NCBI RefSeq assembly: GCF_000425385.1
Contig: NZ_KE384356.1
Coordinates: forward strand, 62,001 to 126,000
Origin: Pseudoduganella violaceinigra DSM 15887
GTDB taxonomy: Bacteria > Pseudomonadota > Gammaproteobacteria > Burkholderiales > Burkholderiaceae_D
Direction of reading: 5' to 3'
DNA: 64,000 bases
How positions within the stretch are numbered: the first letter of the stretch is position 1; each line of letters begins with the position of its first letter. Made by a program: the position numbers and the translations under genes. Positions 52,135-61,764 of the stretch are shown here, in pieces. The notes beneath the pieces were generated by a model. The model was not told the DNA's origin. It was given only the letters and a program-made list of their open reading frames with translations, and made no database searches.

Positions 52135-53361
52135 TCAGGCCCCGGCCAGGGTCAGGAAGCGCATCGGATCGACCTGCCATTTGGACGGCGACTCATGGCC
52201 GACGATCTTGTCGCCGCCGCCAAAGCCCAGGCCGCGCGACAGGTCGACGGTTTCCGGCTTGATGTAGACCTTGTTCCGGGTATTGAAGAAAACATTCACC
52301 TTCGGCGCCAGCAGATTGGTTTCGTGCGGCTCGACCACCACGCCGAGGCGGCCCGATTCCAGCATGACCAGGGTGCCGACCGGGTAGATGCCGACGCAGC
52401 GCATGAATTCCTGCACCAGCTGCGGGTTGAAGTGGTGCTTGCTCCACTCATAGATCTTGCGCAGCGCCGCGGCGGCCGGCAATCCCTTGTGGTAGACCCG
52501 GTCTGCGGTAATGGCATCGTACACATCGACAATTGCCGCCATCTGCGCGATTTCGCTGATATCGTCGCCGGCCAGCTTGTCCGGGTAGCCGGTCCCGTCG
52601 CGCCGCTCGTGGTGGTGGCGCGTGATGTCCAGCGCCAGCGCCGGCACCTCGGGCGACTGGATCAGGATATTGAAGCCATCCATCGGGTGCTTCTTGATGA
52701 TGGCGAATTCCTCGTCGGTCAGCGGCCCCGGCTTGTTCAGGATGGCATCCGGCACCAGGGCCTTGCCGGTGTCGTGCAGCAGGCCGCCCAGGCCGGCTTC
52801 GCGCACGATCGCCTGCTCCATGCCGCGCGCGTTGGCGAAGGCCACCAGCAGGGCGCACACGCTGACCGAATGCAGGAAGGTGTAATCGTCCTTGGTCTTG
52901 ATGCGCAGCAGGCCCAGCAGGGCGCCCGGGTTGCGCAAGATGGATTCCGTGATGTTTTGCACCACCGGCTGCACCGCGCCGATTTCGATCGCCTTGCCAA
53001 GGCGGGCGTCGGCCATGACATTGCGCACCACACCGGCCGCCTGCTGGCGGATCTGGGCGGCGCGCTGCAGCTCTTCGCCCAATGAGGTTTTAATAATGCG
53101 TGCCGGTTCCCTGGCGATCGCTTCCAGCGCGCGCTCGGTGGCGGCCTGCGCCTCTTCCAGCGACGGCGCTTCCTCCACATCGAGCCCTTTGGAAGCGTCG
53201 ATCACCACATCGTGAATGCCGGACTGGACGATCTTCTGGATCTGCTCCTGGCTGGAAATCACGAAGCGGTTGCGGACGAAGGGGTGGGTCATCCAGTCGC
53301 AACTGAGGTCGTGAATATACATGCCGACCTTTAACTGCGCTGAATCGACTTTCTTTAACAT
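52135..53361 (-). CDS. HD-GYP-domain cyclic-di-GMP phosphodiesterase
   Basis: This 408-residue protein has an N-terminal DUF3391 domain (AQLKVGMYIHDLSCDWMTHP) and an HD-GYP domain with GLLHDTGKALVPD and HHERRDGTGYPDKL. The metal-binding and GYP residues are intact, so it should hydrolyse cyclic di-GMP. It ends three bases from the convergent GGDEF gene, giving a synthesis and breakdown pair next to the Tad locus. Confidence 0.95.
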   Translation of the reverse strand: MLKKVDSAQLKVGMYIHDLSCDWMTHPFVRNRFVISSQEQIQKIVQSGIHDVVIDASKGLDVEEAPSLEEAQAATERALEAIAREPARIIKTSLGEELQRAAQIRQQAAGVVRNVMADARLGKAIEIGAVQPVVQNITESILRNPGALLGLLRIKTKDDYTFLHSVSVCALLVAFANARGMEQAIVREAGLGGLLHDTGKALVPDAILNKPGPLTDEEFAIIKKHPMDGFNILIQSPEVPALALDITRHHHERRDGTGYPDKLAGDDISEIAQMAAIVDVYDAITADRVYHKGLPAAAALRKIYEWSKHHFNPQLVQEFMRCVGIYPVGTLVMLESGRLGVVVEPHETNLLAPKVNVFFNTRNKVYIKPETVDLSRGLGFGGGDKIVGHESPSKWQVDPMRFLTLAGA

Positions 53362-53427
53362 GGTGGGGCTCGGCTAGTGTGCTGGAGAACGTTAGAATAA
53401 GTATACACAATGTTTTCCCAAGGGAAT

Positions 53428-54357
53428 ATGGAACTCCGACAACTGCGTTACTTCGTTGCCATAGTCGACCATGGATCGCTGTCGCGTGCGGCCCTGGTCT
53501 TGCATGTGGCCCAGCCGGCCTTGACCCAGCAACTGCGCCAGCTCGAGGAGGAACTGGGCGCGCAACTGCTGCACCGCAGTGCCCAGGGCGTGCTCAGCAC
53601 GGACGCGGGTAAAGTATTTTACGACCATGCCCAGGCAATCCTGAAACAAGTTGTCGATGCCCGTTCCGCCGTGACACAGTCGGCGCGTCCTGCCGGCAGT
53701 GTCACCATGGGCTTGCCGCATAGTATTTCCGGCGCCCTGGCCCTGCCGCTGCTGACCGCCGCGCGCGAGCACTATCCCGATATTACGCTACAGTTGACCG
53801 AAGAACTCACCGGTAACCTGGCAGAACAGCTCAAAAGCGGCCGGGTCAACCTGGCCGTGCTGTTCGACGATGGCCAGTTGACCCCATTCGCCAACACGCC
53901 GCTGGCGGAAGAAGAGCTGCGTTTCATCTGCCGCCACGACGCGGCATGGTTTACCGGCGCCGAGTCGGTCACCTTGCAACAAGCCCTGCACACGACCCTG
54001 ATCCTGCCCGGGCTGCAGCACGGCGTGCGCCCGCGCATCGAAGCCGTGGCGCGCGCCGCCGGGCTGGCGATTGGCAACGTGATTGAAATCAACTCGATCG
54101 CCATCCTGAAATCGGCCATCATGGCCGGCATGGGCGCGACCATCCTGCCCGTGGCGCCGGTGCTACCGGAAATCGACTTGGGCCAAATGCGCAGCGTGCG
54201 CATCCACCAACCGGCCATCCACCGCACCGTGGTACTGTGTGCATCGCGCAACATCCCGCTGACCAATGCCGCCAACGCCATCGCAGCCCTGACCCAGCAA
54301 GTGGCCACTGAGCTCTGCCAGCGCGGCACCTGGCCCGGCGCCCGCCTGCTGGGCTGA
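53428..54357 (+). CDS. LysR-family transcriptional regulator
   Basis: This 309-residue regulator has an N-terminal helix-turn-helix (MELRQLRYFVAIVDHGSLSR and HVAQPALTQQLRQLEEELGA) and a periplasmic-binding-like effector domain. The N-terminus resembles the Nac/Cbl-like branch. I chose ATG 53428, preceded by AAGGGA, over ATG 53410. Its target is unknown; the next gene downstream is the ferredoxin oxidoreductase. Confidence 0.92.
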   Translation: MELRQLRYFVAIVDHGSLSRAALVLHVAQPALTQQLRQLEEELGAQLLHRSAQGVLSTDAGKVFYDHAQAILKQVVDARSAVTQSARPAGSVTMGLPHSISGALALPLLTAAREHYPDITLQLTEELTGNLAEQLKSGRVNLAVLFDDGQLTPFANTPLAEEELRFICRHDAAWFTGAESVTLQQALHTTLILPGLQHGVRPRIEAVARAAGLAIGNVIEINSIAILKSAIMAGMGATILPVAPVLPEIDLGQMRSVRIHQPAIHRTVVLCASRNIPLTNAANAIAALTQQVATELCQRGTWPGARLLG

Positions 54358-54589
54358 TGCCGCCCGCCCCATTCCGCCGCGGCTGGCCATACGGATGGGC
54401 GGTCAAGCCATCACTTTTTCTTATACCCCCATCCCCAAACCATATTTCCGTCTACGTAAAGTAAACCGTAAACTCTGCGGCTGAAATTGGCGGCACACCC
54501 GCAGCCAACGTGACTTAGGCGAGGACGCGCTGACCCGGCGCCGACCTGTGCCAGGCACATACCGAACCATGATTTTGGAGACAGCCACC

Positions 54590-57500
54590 ATGCCAGACAG
54601 CAAGGCAGCAGGCAGCAACGCGCCTGTACTCAACGACGTCAGCCTCGACGACAAATTCACTTCCACCACCGGTAAAGTTTTCCTGTCCGGCATCCAGGCG
54701 CTGGTGCGCCTGCCCATGATGCAACAGCTGCGCGATGCGCGCGCCGGCCTGAACACCGGCGGTTTCATCTCCGGCTACCGCGGCTCGCCGCTGGGCGGCC
54801 TGGACGAGACGCTGTGGAAGGCCCAGCCGCACCTGGAAAAGCACCATGTGCAATTCGTGCCGGGGGTGAACGAGGATCTGGCGGCGACCGCGGTCTGGGG
54901 CTCGCAGCAGGTTGACCTGATCGGTCCGGCCAAGTACGACGGCGTGTTCGCCATGTGGTACGGCAAGGGCCCGGGCGTGGACCGCTGCGGCGACGTCTTC
55001 AAGCACATGAACCATGCCGGCACGTCGCAACACGGCGGCATCCTGCTGGTGGCCGGCGACGACCATGGCGCCTACTCCTCCACCCTGCCGCACCAGTCGG
55101 ACCATATCTTCTCCGCCTGCATGATCCCCGTCCTGTATCCCTGCAATGTGCAGGAATACATCGACCTCGGTATCCACGGCTGGGCCATGTCGCGCTTCTC
55201 CGGCTGCGCCGTCGCCTTCAAGGCGCTGGCCGACACCGTCGAGTCGAGCGCGTCCATCGATGCCGATCCCTTCCGCGTCGACGTGAAGATCCCGCAAGAT
55301 TTCGTGATGCCGGAAGGCGGCCTGAATGCCCGCCTGTCCTCCATCCCGCTGGGCCAGCAGGCGCGCAACCAGGAAGCGCTGATGCAGGACTATAAGATCT
55401 ACGCGGCCCTGGCTTACGCCCGCGAGAACAAGCTGAATCACACCACCATCGATTCCAAGGACGCCAAGCTGGGCATCATCGCCTCCGGCAAATCCTACCT
55501 GGACGTGCTAGAAGCGCTGGAAGAACTGGGCATCGACGAAGCCATGGCGGCCAAGGTTGGCCTGCGCCTGTTCAAGGTTTCCATGCCATGGCCGCTGGAG
55601 CCGGACTCGGTGCGCGAATTCGCGCAAGGCCTGGACGAAATCCTGGTGGTCGAGGAAAAGCGCCAGTTCGTCGAATACCAGCTGAAGGAACAGCTGTACA
55701 ACTGGCGCGACGACGTGCGCCCGCATATCATCGGCAAGTTCGACGACAAGGGCGAGTGGGTGGCCCCGCGCGGCGAATGGCTGCTGCCGCCGAAGGCCGA
55801 CTTCTCGGTGTCGCAGGTGGCGCGCGTGATCGCCGGCCGCGTCGCCCGCTACATCGCCGACACCCATATCCAGGACCAGATCAAGGCGCGCCTGGCCTTC
55901 CTGGAAGCCAAGGACGCGGTGCTGAAGAAAGCGATCGAGACACCGTTCCGCCCGGCCTTCTACTGCTCCGGCTGCCCGCACAACACCTCGACCAAGGTGC
56001 CGGAAGGCTCCTTCGCCCTGGCCGGCATCGGCTGCCATGTGATGGCGACGTCGATCTACCCAGAAATGAACAAGCTGACCACCCATATGGGCGGCGAAGG
56101 CACGCCGTGGATCGGCCAGGCCGCCTTCAGCAAAGTGCCGCACGTGTTCCAGAACCTGGGCGACGGCACCTACTTCCACTCCGGCTATCTGGCGATCCGC
56201 GCCGCCGTCGCAGCGAAGGTCAACATCACCTACAAGATCCTGTACAACGACGCCGTGGCGATGACCGGCGGCCAGCCGGTCGACGGCACCGTGTCGGTGC
56301 CGATGATCGCGCAGCAGATGGCAGCCGAAGGCATCCAGCGCATCGCCCTGGTGACCGAAGACCTGTCGCGCTACACCGACCGCTCCGCCCTGCCCGGCAG
56401 CGTCACCCTGCACGACCGCAAGGACATGGACGCCGTGCAGCGCGAACTGCGCGAGCTGCCGGGCTGCACCGTCATCATCTACGACCAGACCTGCGCCGCC
56501 GAAAAGCGCCGCCGCCGCAAGAAGGGCGAGTTCCCCGACCCGGCCAAACGCATGGTCATCAACGAAGCCGTGTGCGAAGGCTGCGGCGATTGCGGCATCC
56601 AGTCCAACTGCGTCTCGATCCTGCCGAAGGAAACGGAATTCGGCCGCAAGCGCACCATCGACCAGTCGTCCTGCAACAAGGACTATTCCTGCACCAAGGG
56701 TTTTTGCCCATCCTTCGTCACCGTCGAAGGCGGCACGCTGAAAAAGACCAAGACCGGCACCGCCAAGAACGACGACTGGGGCGATATCCCGGCGCCCGTG
56801 CTGCCGGGCATTGAACAGCCGTACAACATCCTGATCAACGGCATCGGCGGCACCGGCGTGATCACCGTCGGCGCGCTGATGGGCATGGCCGCCCACCTGG
56901 AAGGCAAGGGCGCCTCCGTGCTGGACATGACCGGCATGTCGCAGAAAAACGGCTCCGTGACTTCCCACGTCAAAGTGGCGAAGACCCCGGCCCACCTGCG
57001 CGCCCAGCGCATCGCCACCGGCGAAGCGGACCTGATCCTGGGCTGCGACATGCTGACCTCCGGCGCCTACGACGCCGTGTCGAAGATGCGGCCCGGTCGC
57101 ACCTTCGCCATCGTCAACCAGCATGAGCAGCCGCCAGGCACCTTCGCCCAGAACGCCGACTGGCAGTACCCGGCTGAAAGCGTGGAAGCACTGATCACCG
57201 AATCGGTCGGCGGCGCACAGTCCGTGGACTTCATCAACGCCACCAAGCTGGCGACGGCGCTGATGGGCGATTCGATTGCCGCCAACCTGTTCATGCTGGG
57301 TTACGCCTGGCAGAAGGGCCGTATTCCGCTCAGCGAAGCCGCCCTGCTGCGCGCCATCGAACTGAATGGCGTGGCGGTGGAATCGAACAAGCGCGCCTTC
57401 CTGTGGGGCCGCCGCGCCGCGGTGGACTTCAAGCGCGTGGAAAAGATCGCCACCCCGACCCAGGCGGTCGTGGTGCAGATGCCGCAGTCGCTGGAAAACG

Positions 57501-58135
57501 TGATCAAGAAACGCGTGGAATTCCTGACCGGCTACCAGGATGCCGCCTACGCGGCCGCCTACGAGACGCTGGTGGCCGAAGTCCGGGCCAGGGAAACCGC
57601 GCTGGGCCTGGGCAACAAGCTGTCGACGGCCGTCGCCAAGTCGCTGTTCAAGCTGATGGCCTATAAAGATGAATATGAGGTGGCCCGCCTGTACACCGAT
57701 GGCCGCTTTGTGGAGCAGCTGAAGTCCCAGTTCGAAGGCGATTTCTCGCTGAAGTTCAACCTGGCGCCGCCGCTGTTCGCGAAGAAGGATGCCAAAGGCC
57801 ACCTGGTCAAGGCGGAATACGGTTCGTGGATGTGGAAGGCGTTCTCCCTGCTGGCCAAGTGCAAGGGCCTGCGCGGCGGTACTTTCGATATCTTCGGCTA
57901 CAGCGAGGAGCGTAAGATGGAACGCGCCTTGATCACCGAGTTCCGCGGGGTTGTTGCTGAGCTGCTGGCCGGGTTGTCGGCTGGCAACCATGAGCAGGCG
58001 GTGGCGCTTGCCAACCTGCCCGAGAAGATCCGTGGCTTTGGCCATGTGAAGGAAAAGGCTGTGGCCGAGTACCAGGTGAATCAGGCGAAGATGATGGCTG
58101 CGTTCAAGGGCGCCAACCACGCGCACGCCGCCTGA
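54590..58135 (+). CDS. Fused indolepyruvate:ferredoxin oxidoreductase
   Basis: This 1181-residue enzyme joins the alpha (IorA-like, thiamine diphosphate) and gamma (IorB-like) parts. It decarboxylates aryl- or branched 2-oxoacids to acyl-CoA. N-terminal GGFISGYRGSPLGGLDETLW and the TPP-domain segment CSGCPHNTSTKVPEG are followed by an iron-sulfur region (CEGCGDCGIQSNCVSI and SCTKGFCPSF) and the gamma domain ILINGIGGTGVITVGALMGM. ATG 54590 follows TTTGGAGAC. Such fused forms are common in betaproteobacteria. Confidence 0.95.
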   Translation: MPDSKAAGSNAPVLNDVSLDDKFTSTTGKVFLSGIQALVRLPMMQQLRDARAGLNTGGFISGYRGSPLGGLDETLWKAQPHLEKHHVQFVPGVNEDLAATAVWGSQQVDLIGPAKYDGVFAMWYGKGPGVDRCGDVFKHMNHAGTSQHGGILLVAGDDHGAYSSTLPHQSDHIFSACMIPVLYPCNVQEYIDLGIHGWAMSRFSGCAVAFKALADTVESSASIDADPFRVDVKIPQDFVMPEGGLNARLSSIPLGQQARNQEALMQDYKIYAALAYARENKLNHTTIDSKDAKLGIIASGKSYLDVLEALEELGIDEAMAAKVGLRLFKVSMPWPLEPDSVREFAQGLDEILVVEEKRQFVEYQLKEQLYNWRDDVRPHIIGKFDDKGEWVAPRGEWLLPPKADFSVSQVARVIAGRVARYIADTHIQDQIKARLAFLEAKDAVLKKAIETPFRPAFYCSGCPHNTSTKVPEGSFALAGIGCHVMATSIYPEMNKLTTHMGGEGTPWIGQAAFSKVPHVFQNLGDGTYFHSGYLAIRAAVAAKVNITYKILYNDAVAMTGGQPVDGTVSVPMIAQQMAAEGIQRIALVTEDLSRYTDRSALPGSVTLHDRKDMDAVQRELRELPGCTVIIYDQTCAAEKRRRRKKGEFPDPAKRMVINEAVCEGCGDCGIQSNCVSILPKETEFGRKRTIDQSSCNKDYSCTKGFCPSFVTVEGGTLKKTKTGTAKNDDWGDIPAPVLPGIEQPYNILINGIGGTGVITVGALMGMAAHLEGKGASVLDMTGMSQKNGSVTSHVKVAKTPAHLRAQRIATGEADLILGCDMLTSGAYDAVSKMRPGRTFAIVNQHEQPPGTFAQNADWQYPAESVEALITESVGGAQSVDFINATKLATALMGDSIAANLFMLGYAWQKGRIPLSEAALLRAIELNGVAVESNKRAFLWGRRAAVDFKRVEKIATPTQAVVVQMPQSLENVIKKRVEFLTGYQDAAYAAAYETLVAEVRARETALGLGNKLSTAVAKSLFKLMAYKDEYEVARLYTDGRFVEQLKSQFEGDFSLKFNLAPPLFAKKDAKGHLVKAEYGSWMWKAFSLLAKCKGLRGGTFDIFGYSEERKMERALITEFRGVVAELLAGLSAGNHEQAVALANLPEKIRGFGHVKEKAVAEYQVNQAKMMAAFKGANHAHAA

Positions 58136-58176
58136 AACCGGTAAACCCGTGTCCGGCCCGCGGCCGCCGCGTAGCG

Positions 58177-58203
58177 GGTGTCTGACCCTGCGGGTCAGAC
58201 ACC
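58177..58203. repeat. REP-like palindrome with GGGTCAG core
   Basis: A perfect 12-bp stem, GGTGTCTGACCC and GGGTCAGACACC with a 3-base loop, lies between the oxidoreductase and icmF. A broader pair, AAACCGGTA near 58135 and TACCGGTTT near 58209, flanks it. Confidence 0.75.
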
Positions 58204-58219
58204 GAACTACCGGTTTTGC

Positions 58220-58251
58220 TTGACTTGACGTTAACGTAAACGTCATATAAT
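58220..58251 (+). promoter_or_regulatory. MerR-type promoter of icmF with central dyad
   Basis: TTGACT (58220-58225) and a perfect TATAAT (58246-58251) are separated by 20 bases, the long spacer used by MerR-family activators. The spacer holds a perfect dyad TGACGTT-N6-AACGTCA (58226-58245). It resembles binding sites of LiuR, the MerR regulator of branched-chain amino acid breakdown. Confidence 0.65.
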
Positions 58252-58279
58252 CAACCATCCCCCGTTCCAAGGAACAAAC

Positions 58280-61200
58280 ATGAACGACCTCGCCAACGCC
58301 AAGAAACTGTCCGCCGAGCCTGAGCAGGCCAAGACCGCGAACAAAGTGCGCTTTGTCACCGCCGCGTCCCTGTTCGACGGCCACGACGCCTCGATCAATA
58401 TCATGCGCCGCATCCTGCAATCGCAGGGCGCCGAAGTGATCCACCTGGGCCACAACCGCTCGGTGGACGAGGTGGTCACCGCGGCCCTGACCGAAGACGT
58501 GCAAGGCATCGCCATCTCCTCCTACCAGGGCGGCCACGTCGAATACTTCAAATACATGATCGACCTGCTGCGCCAGCGCGGCGGTTCGCACATCAAGGTC
58601 TTCGGCGGCGGCGGCGGCGTGATCGTCCCGAGCGAAATCGCCGACCTGCACGAGTACGGCGTGACCCGCATCTTCTCCCCCGAAGATGGCCAGCGTATGG
58701 GCCTGGTCGGCATGATTGAGTGGATGGTGCAGCAATGCGATGTCGACCTGTCGACCTACTCCCCGACCCAGCTGGACGCGATCCGCGACGGCGAGATCGA
58801 ACAGCGCCACCGCCCGCTGGCCCAGCTGATCACCGCGCTGGAAAACGGCAAGGCTTCGGACCAGCTGCGCGCCGAGCTGACCGCCGCGGCGCAAGCCATG
58901 ACCGCCCCGACCCTGGGCATCACCGGCACCGGCGGCGCGGGTAAATCCTCGCTGACCGATGAACTGATCCGCCGCATTCGCCTGGACCAGGGCGATGCGC
59001 TGAACATCGCCGTGATTTCGATCGACCCGTCGCGCCGCAAGTCCGGCGGCGCCCTGCTGGGCGACCGTATCCGCATGAATGCGATCAACCCTTGGAACGG
59101 CAAGAACCGCGTCTTTATGCGCTCGTTGGCGACGCGCGAAGCCGGCTCCGAGATTTCCCAGGCCCTGCCCGACGTGATCGCAGCCTGCAAAGTGGCGGGC
59201 TTCGACCTGGTGATCGTGGAGACCTCCGGCATCGGCCAGGGCGACGCCGCGATCGTGCCGCATGTCGACGTCTCCATGTATGTGATGACGCCGGAATTCG
59301 GCGCCGCATCGCAGCTGGAAAAGATCGATATGCTGGACTTTGCCGACTTCATCGCGATCAACAAATTCGACCGCAAAGGCGCGCTGGATGCCCTGCGCGA
59401 CGTGGCCAAGCAATACCAGCGCAATCGGGAAATGTGGAGCAAGCGTCCGGAGGAAATGCCGGTGTTCGGCACCCAGGCGTCCCGCTTCAACGACGACGGC
59501 GTGACCGCGCTGTATCAAGGCCTGTTGCCGGTGCTCGCAGGTAAGGGGCTGAAGACCGCCAAAGGCGTGCTGGCGCCGATGGACGTGCGTTTCAGCTCCG
59601 GCAAAAACGTGATCGTGCCGCCGGCCCGGGCGCGCTACCTGGCCGAAATCTCCGACACCGTGCGCGGCTACCACAAGAAGACGCAGGCGCAAGCCAGGCT
59701 GGCGCGCGAACGCCAGCAGCTGCAGGAATCCAAGCGCATGATGGCGGTCGCCGGCAAGCCGGTGGCCGACTTCGACGACCTGATCATCGAACGCGACCAC
59801 GCCATGGACGGCGGCGCCAAGAAGCTGCTGGCCCAGTGGCCGGACCTGCAGCAAGCCTACGCCGGCGACGAATACGTCGTGAAAATCCGCGACAAGGAAA
59901 TCCGCACCGGCCTGGTGCAGCACACCCTGTCCGGCACCAAGATCCGCAAGGTCTCGCTGCCGAAGTATGAAGACCACGGCGAACTGCTGCGCTGGCTGAT
60001 GCTGGAAAACGTCCCGGGCTCCTACCCGTTCACGGCCGGCGTGTTCGCCTTCAAGCGTGAAGGCGAAGACCCGACCCGCATGTTCGCGGGCGAAGGCGAT
60101 GCATTCCGTACCAACCGCCGCTTCAAGCTAGTGTCCACCGGCATGGATGCGAAGCGCCTGTCGACGGCGTTCGACTCCGTCACCCTGTACGGCGCCGACC
60201 CGGCGATCCGTCCCGACATCTACGGCAAGATCGGCAACTCCGGCGTGTCCATCGCGACCCTGGACGACATGAAGGTGCTGTACGACGGCTTCGACCTGTG
60301 CAACCCGAGCACCTCCGTCTCGATGACCATCAACGGCCCGGCGCCTGCCATCCTGGCGATGTTCATGAACACCGCCATCGACCAGCAGGTCGAGAAATTC
60401 GTCAACGAGAACAAGCGCCAGCCGTCCGAAGACGAGTTCCAGAAGATCAAGGACTGGGTGCTGATGAATGTGCGCGGCACCGTGCAGGCCGACATCCTGA
60501 AGGAAGACCAGGGCCAGAACACCTGCATCTTCTCGACCGAGTTCTCGCTGAAGGTGATGGGCGACATCCAGGAATACTTCGTGCACCACCAGGTGCGCAA
60601 CTTCTACTCGGTGTCGATCTCCGGCTACCACATCGCCGAAGCGGGTGCGAACCCGATCTCGCAGCTGGCCTTCACGCTGTCCAACGGCTTCACCTTCGTC
60701 GAAGCCTACCTGGCGCGCGGCATGCACATCGACGATTTCGCACCGAACCTGTCGTTCTTCTTCTCCAACGGCATGGACCCGGAATACACGGTCCTGGGCC
60801 GCGTGGCGCGCCGCATCTGGGCCGTCACCATGAAAGAGAAATACGGCGCCAACGACCGTTCGCAGAAGCTGAAATACCACATCCAGACGTCCGGCCGCTC
60901 GTTGCACGCGCAGGAGATCGACTTCAACGACATCCGCACCACGCTGCAGGCGCTGATCGCGATCTACGACAACTGCAACTCGCTGCACACCAACGCCTAC
61001 GACGAAGCGATCACCACGCCGACCGATGAATCGGTCCGCCGCGCGCTGGCGATCCAGCTGATCATCAACCGCGAATGGGGCCTGGCGAAGAACGAAAACC
61101 CGAACCAGGGCGCCTTCATCATCGAAGAACTGACCGACATGGTGGAAGAAGCGGTGCTGCAGGAGTTCGAACGCATCGCCGAACGCGGCGGCGTACTGGG

Positions 61201-61573
61201 CGCGATGGAAACCGGCTACCAGCGCGGCAAGATCCAGGAGGAATCGCTGCTGTACGAGCACAAGAAGCACGACGGCTCGCTGCCGATCATCGGCGTGAAC
61301 ACCTTCCGCAATCCAAAGGGTTCGGAAGCGCCGGCCACCATCGAACTGGCCCGCTCCACCGACGACGAAAAGCAATCGCAGCTGACCCGCCTGGCGGACT
61401 TCCACGCCCGCAATGCGGACGCCGCACCGGTCGCCCTGGCGGCCCTGCAAAAGGCCGCCATCGACAACGACAACGTGTTCGCCAAGCTGATGGACGCAGC
61501 CCGCGTCTGCTCGCTGGGCCAGATCACGACCGCGCTGTTCGAAGTCGGCGGCCAATACCGCCGCAATATGTAA
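58280..61573 (+). CDS. icmF: Fused isobutyryl-CoA mutase / GTPase chaperone IcmF
   Basis: This 1097-residue enzyme interconverts isobutyryl-CoA and n-butyryl-CoA with adenosylcobalamin. Domains in order: B12-binding (about 22-150, [17 protein letters not shown], with the B12-ligating His35), a MeaB-type G-protein (P-loop [15 protein letters not shown] near 215-224; [12 protein letters not shown]) and the mutase barrel ([16 protein letters not shown] and [20 protein letters not shown]). Length is as in other IcmF proteins. A MerR-type promoter lies directly upstream. Confidence 0.96.
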   Translation: MNDLANAKKLSAEPEQAKTANKVRFVTAASLFDGHDASINIMRRILQSQGAEVIHLGHNRSVDEVVTAALTEDVQGIAISSYQGGHVEYFKYMIDLLRQRGGSHIKVFGGGGGVIVPSEIADLHEYGVTRIFSPEDGQRMGLVGMIEWMVQQCDVDLSTYSPTQLDAIRDGEIEQRHRPLAQLITALENGKASDQLRAELTAAAQAMTAPTLGITGTGGAGKSSLTDELIRRIRLDQGDALNIAVISIDPSRRKSGGALLGDRIRMNAINPWNGKNRVFMRSLATREAGSEISQALPDVIAACKVAGFDLVIVETSGIGQGDAAIVPHVDVSMYVMTPEFGAASQLEKIDMLDFADFIAINKFDRKGALDALRDVAKQYQRNREMWSKRPEEMPVFGTQASRFNDDGVTALYQGLLPVLAGKGLKTAKGVLAPMDVRFSSGKNVIVPPARARYLAEISDTVRGYHKKTQAQARLARERQQLQESKRMMAVAGKPVADFDDLIIERDHAMDGGAKKLLAQWPDLQQAYAGDEYVVKIRDKEIRTGLVQHTLSGTKIRKVSLPKYEDHGELLRWLMLENVPGSYPFTAGVFAFKREGEDPTRMFAGEGDAFRTNRRFKLVSTGMDAKRLSTAFDSVTLYGADPAIRPDIYGKIGNSGVSIATLDDMKVLYDGFDLCNPSTSVSMTINGPAPAILAMFMNTAIDQQVEKFVNENKRQPSEDEFQKIKDWVLMNVRGTVQADILKEDQGQNTCIFSTEFSLKVMGDIQEYFVHHQVRNFYSVSISGYHIAEAGANPISQLAFTLSNGFTFVEAYLARGMHIDDFAPNLSFFFSNGMDPEYTVLGRVARRIWAVTMKEKYGANDRSQKLKYHIQTSGRSLHAQEIDFNDIRTTLQALIAIYDNCNSLHTNAYDEAITTPTDESVRRALAIQLIINREWGLAKNENPNQGAFIIEELTDMVEEAVLQEFERIAERGGVLGAMETGYQRGKIQEESLLYEHKKHDGSLPIIGVNTFRNPKGSEAPATIELARSTDDEKQSQLTRLADFHARNADAAPVALAALQKAAIDNDNVFAKLMDAARVCSLGQITTALFEVGGQYRRNM

Positions 61574-61594
61574 GGGCCTGCGGCCGTGGCATAT

Positions 61595-61622
61595 CGGGGT
61601 CAGACCCTTGGGTCTGACCCCG
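61595..61622. repeat. REP-like palindrome after icmF
   Basis: A perfect 13-bp stem, CGGGGTCAGACCC and GGGTCTGACCCCG with a 2-base loop, follows the icmF stop by 21 bases. It shares the GGGTCAG core with the repeats near 17620 and 58190. No T run follows, so it is not a classical terminator. ACCGGTTT occurs just beyond it, as at the 58190 element. Confidence 0.75.
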
Positions 61623-61632
61623 CTTTACCGGT

Positions 61633-61710
61633 TTAATGGAAGAACAGCCAAACCAGCAGCAGCACAATCCCCGGCACCCCCAGCAGCCAAGCCAAAAAAT
61701 ACTTCCCCAT
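61633..61710 (-). CDS. 25-residue hydrophobic membrane peptide
   Basis: The frame MGKYFLAWLLGVPGIVLLLV followed by WLFFH is a single membrane helix with a short basic start. It is preceded by a strong AAGGAGG six bases before the ATG, which argues that it is translated. Similar tiny proteins occur in many proteobacteria, but the role is unknown. Confidence 0.7.
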   Translation of the reverse strand: MGKYFLAWLLGVPGIVLLLVWLFFH

Positions 61711-61764
61711 GACAGCCTCCTTGAAAAGAGTATGTCATCAGGCTAAGCGGCGCAGCGCAGCAAG

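Noticed and set aside
54450..54475. GTAAA-rich direct repeats before the oxidoreductase gene as a LiuR-like site
   Set aside because: The repeats (ACGTAAA, GTAAA, CCGTAAA) form no dyad, and no promoter with a long spacer is visible there.
55508..59977. Very long minus-strand open frame (1489 codons) across the oxidoreductase and icmF
   Set aside because: Both genes on the plus strand are full length with clear motifs; the minus frame is a codon-bias shadow with His/Gly/Arg-rich sequence and crosses the intergenic palindrome.
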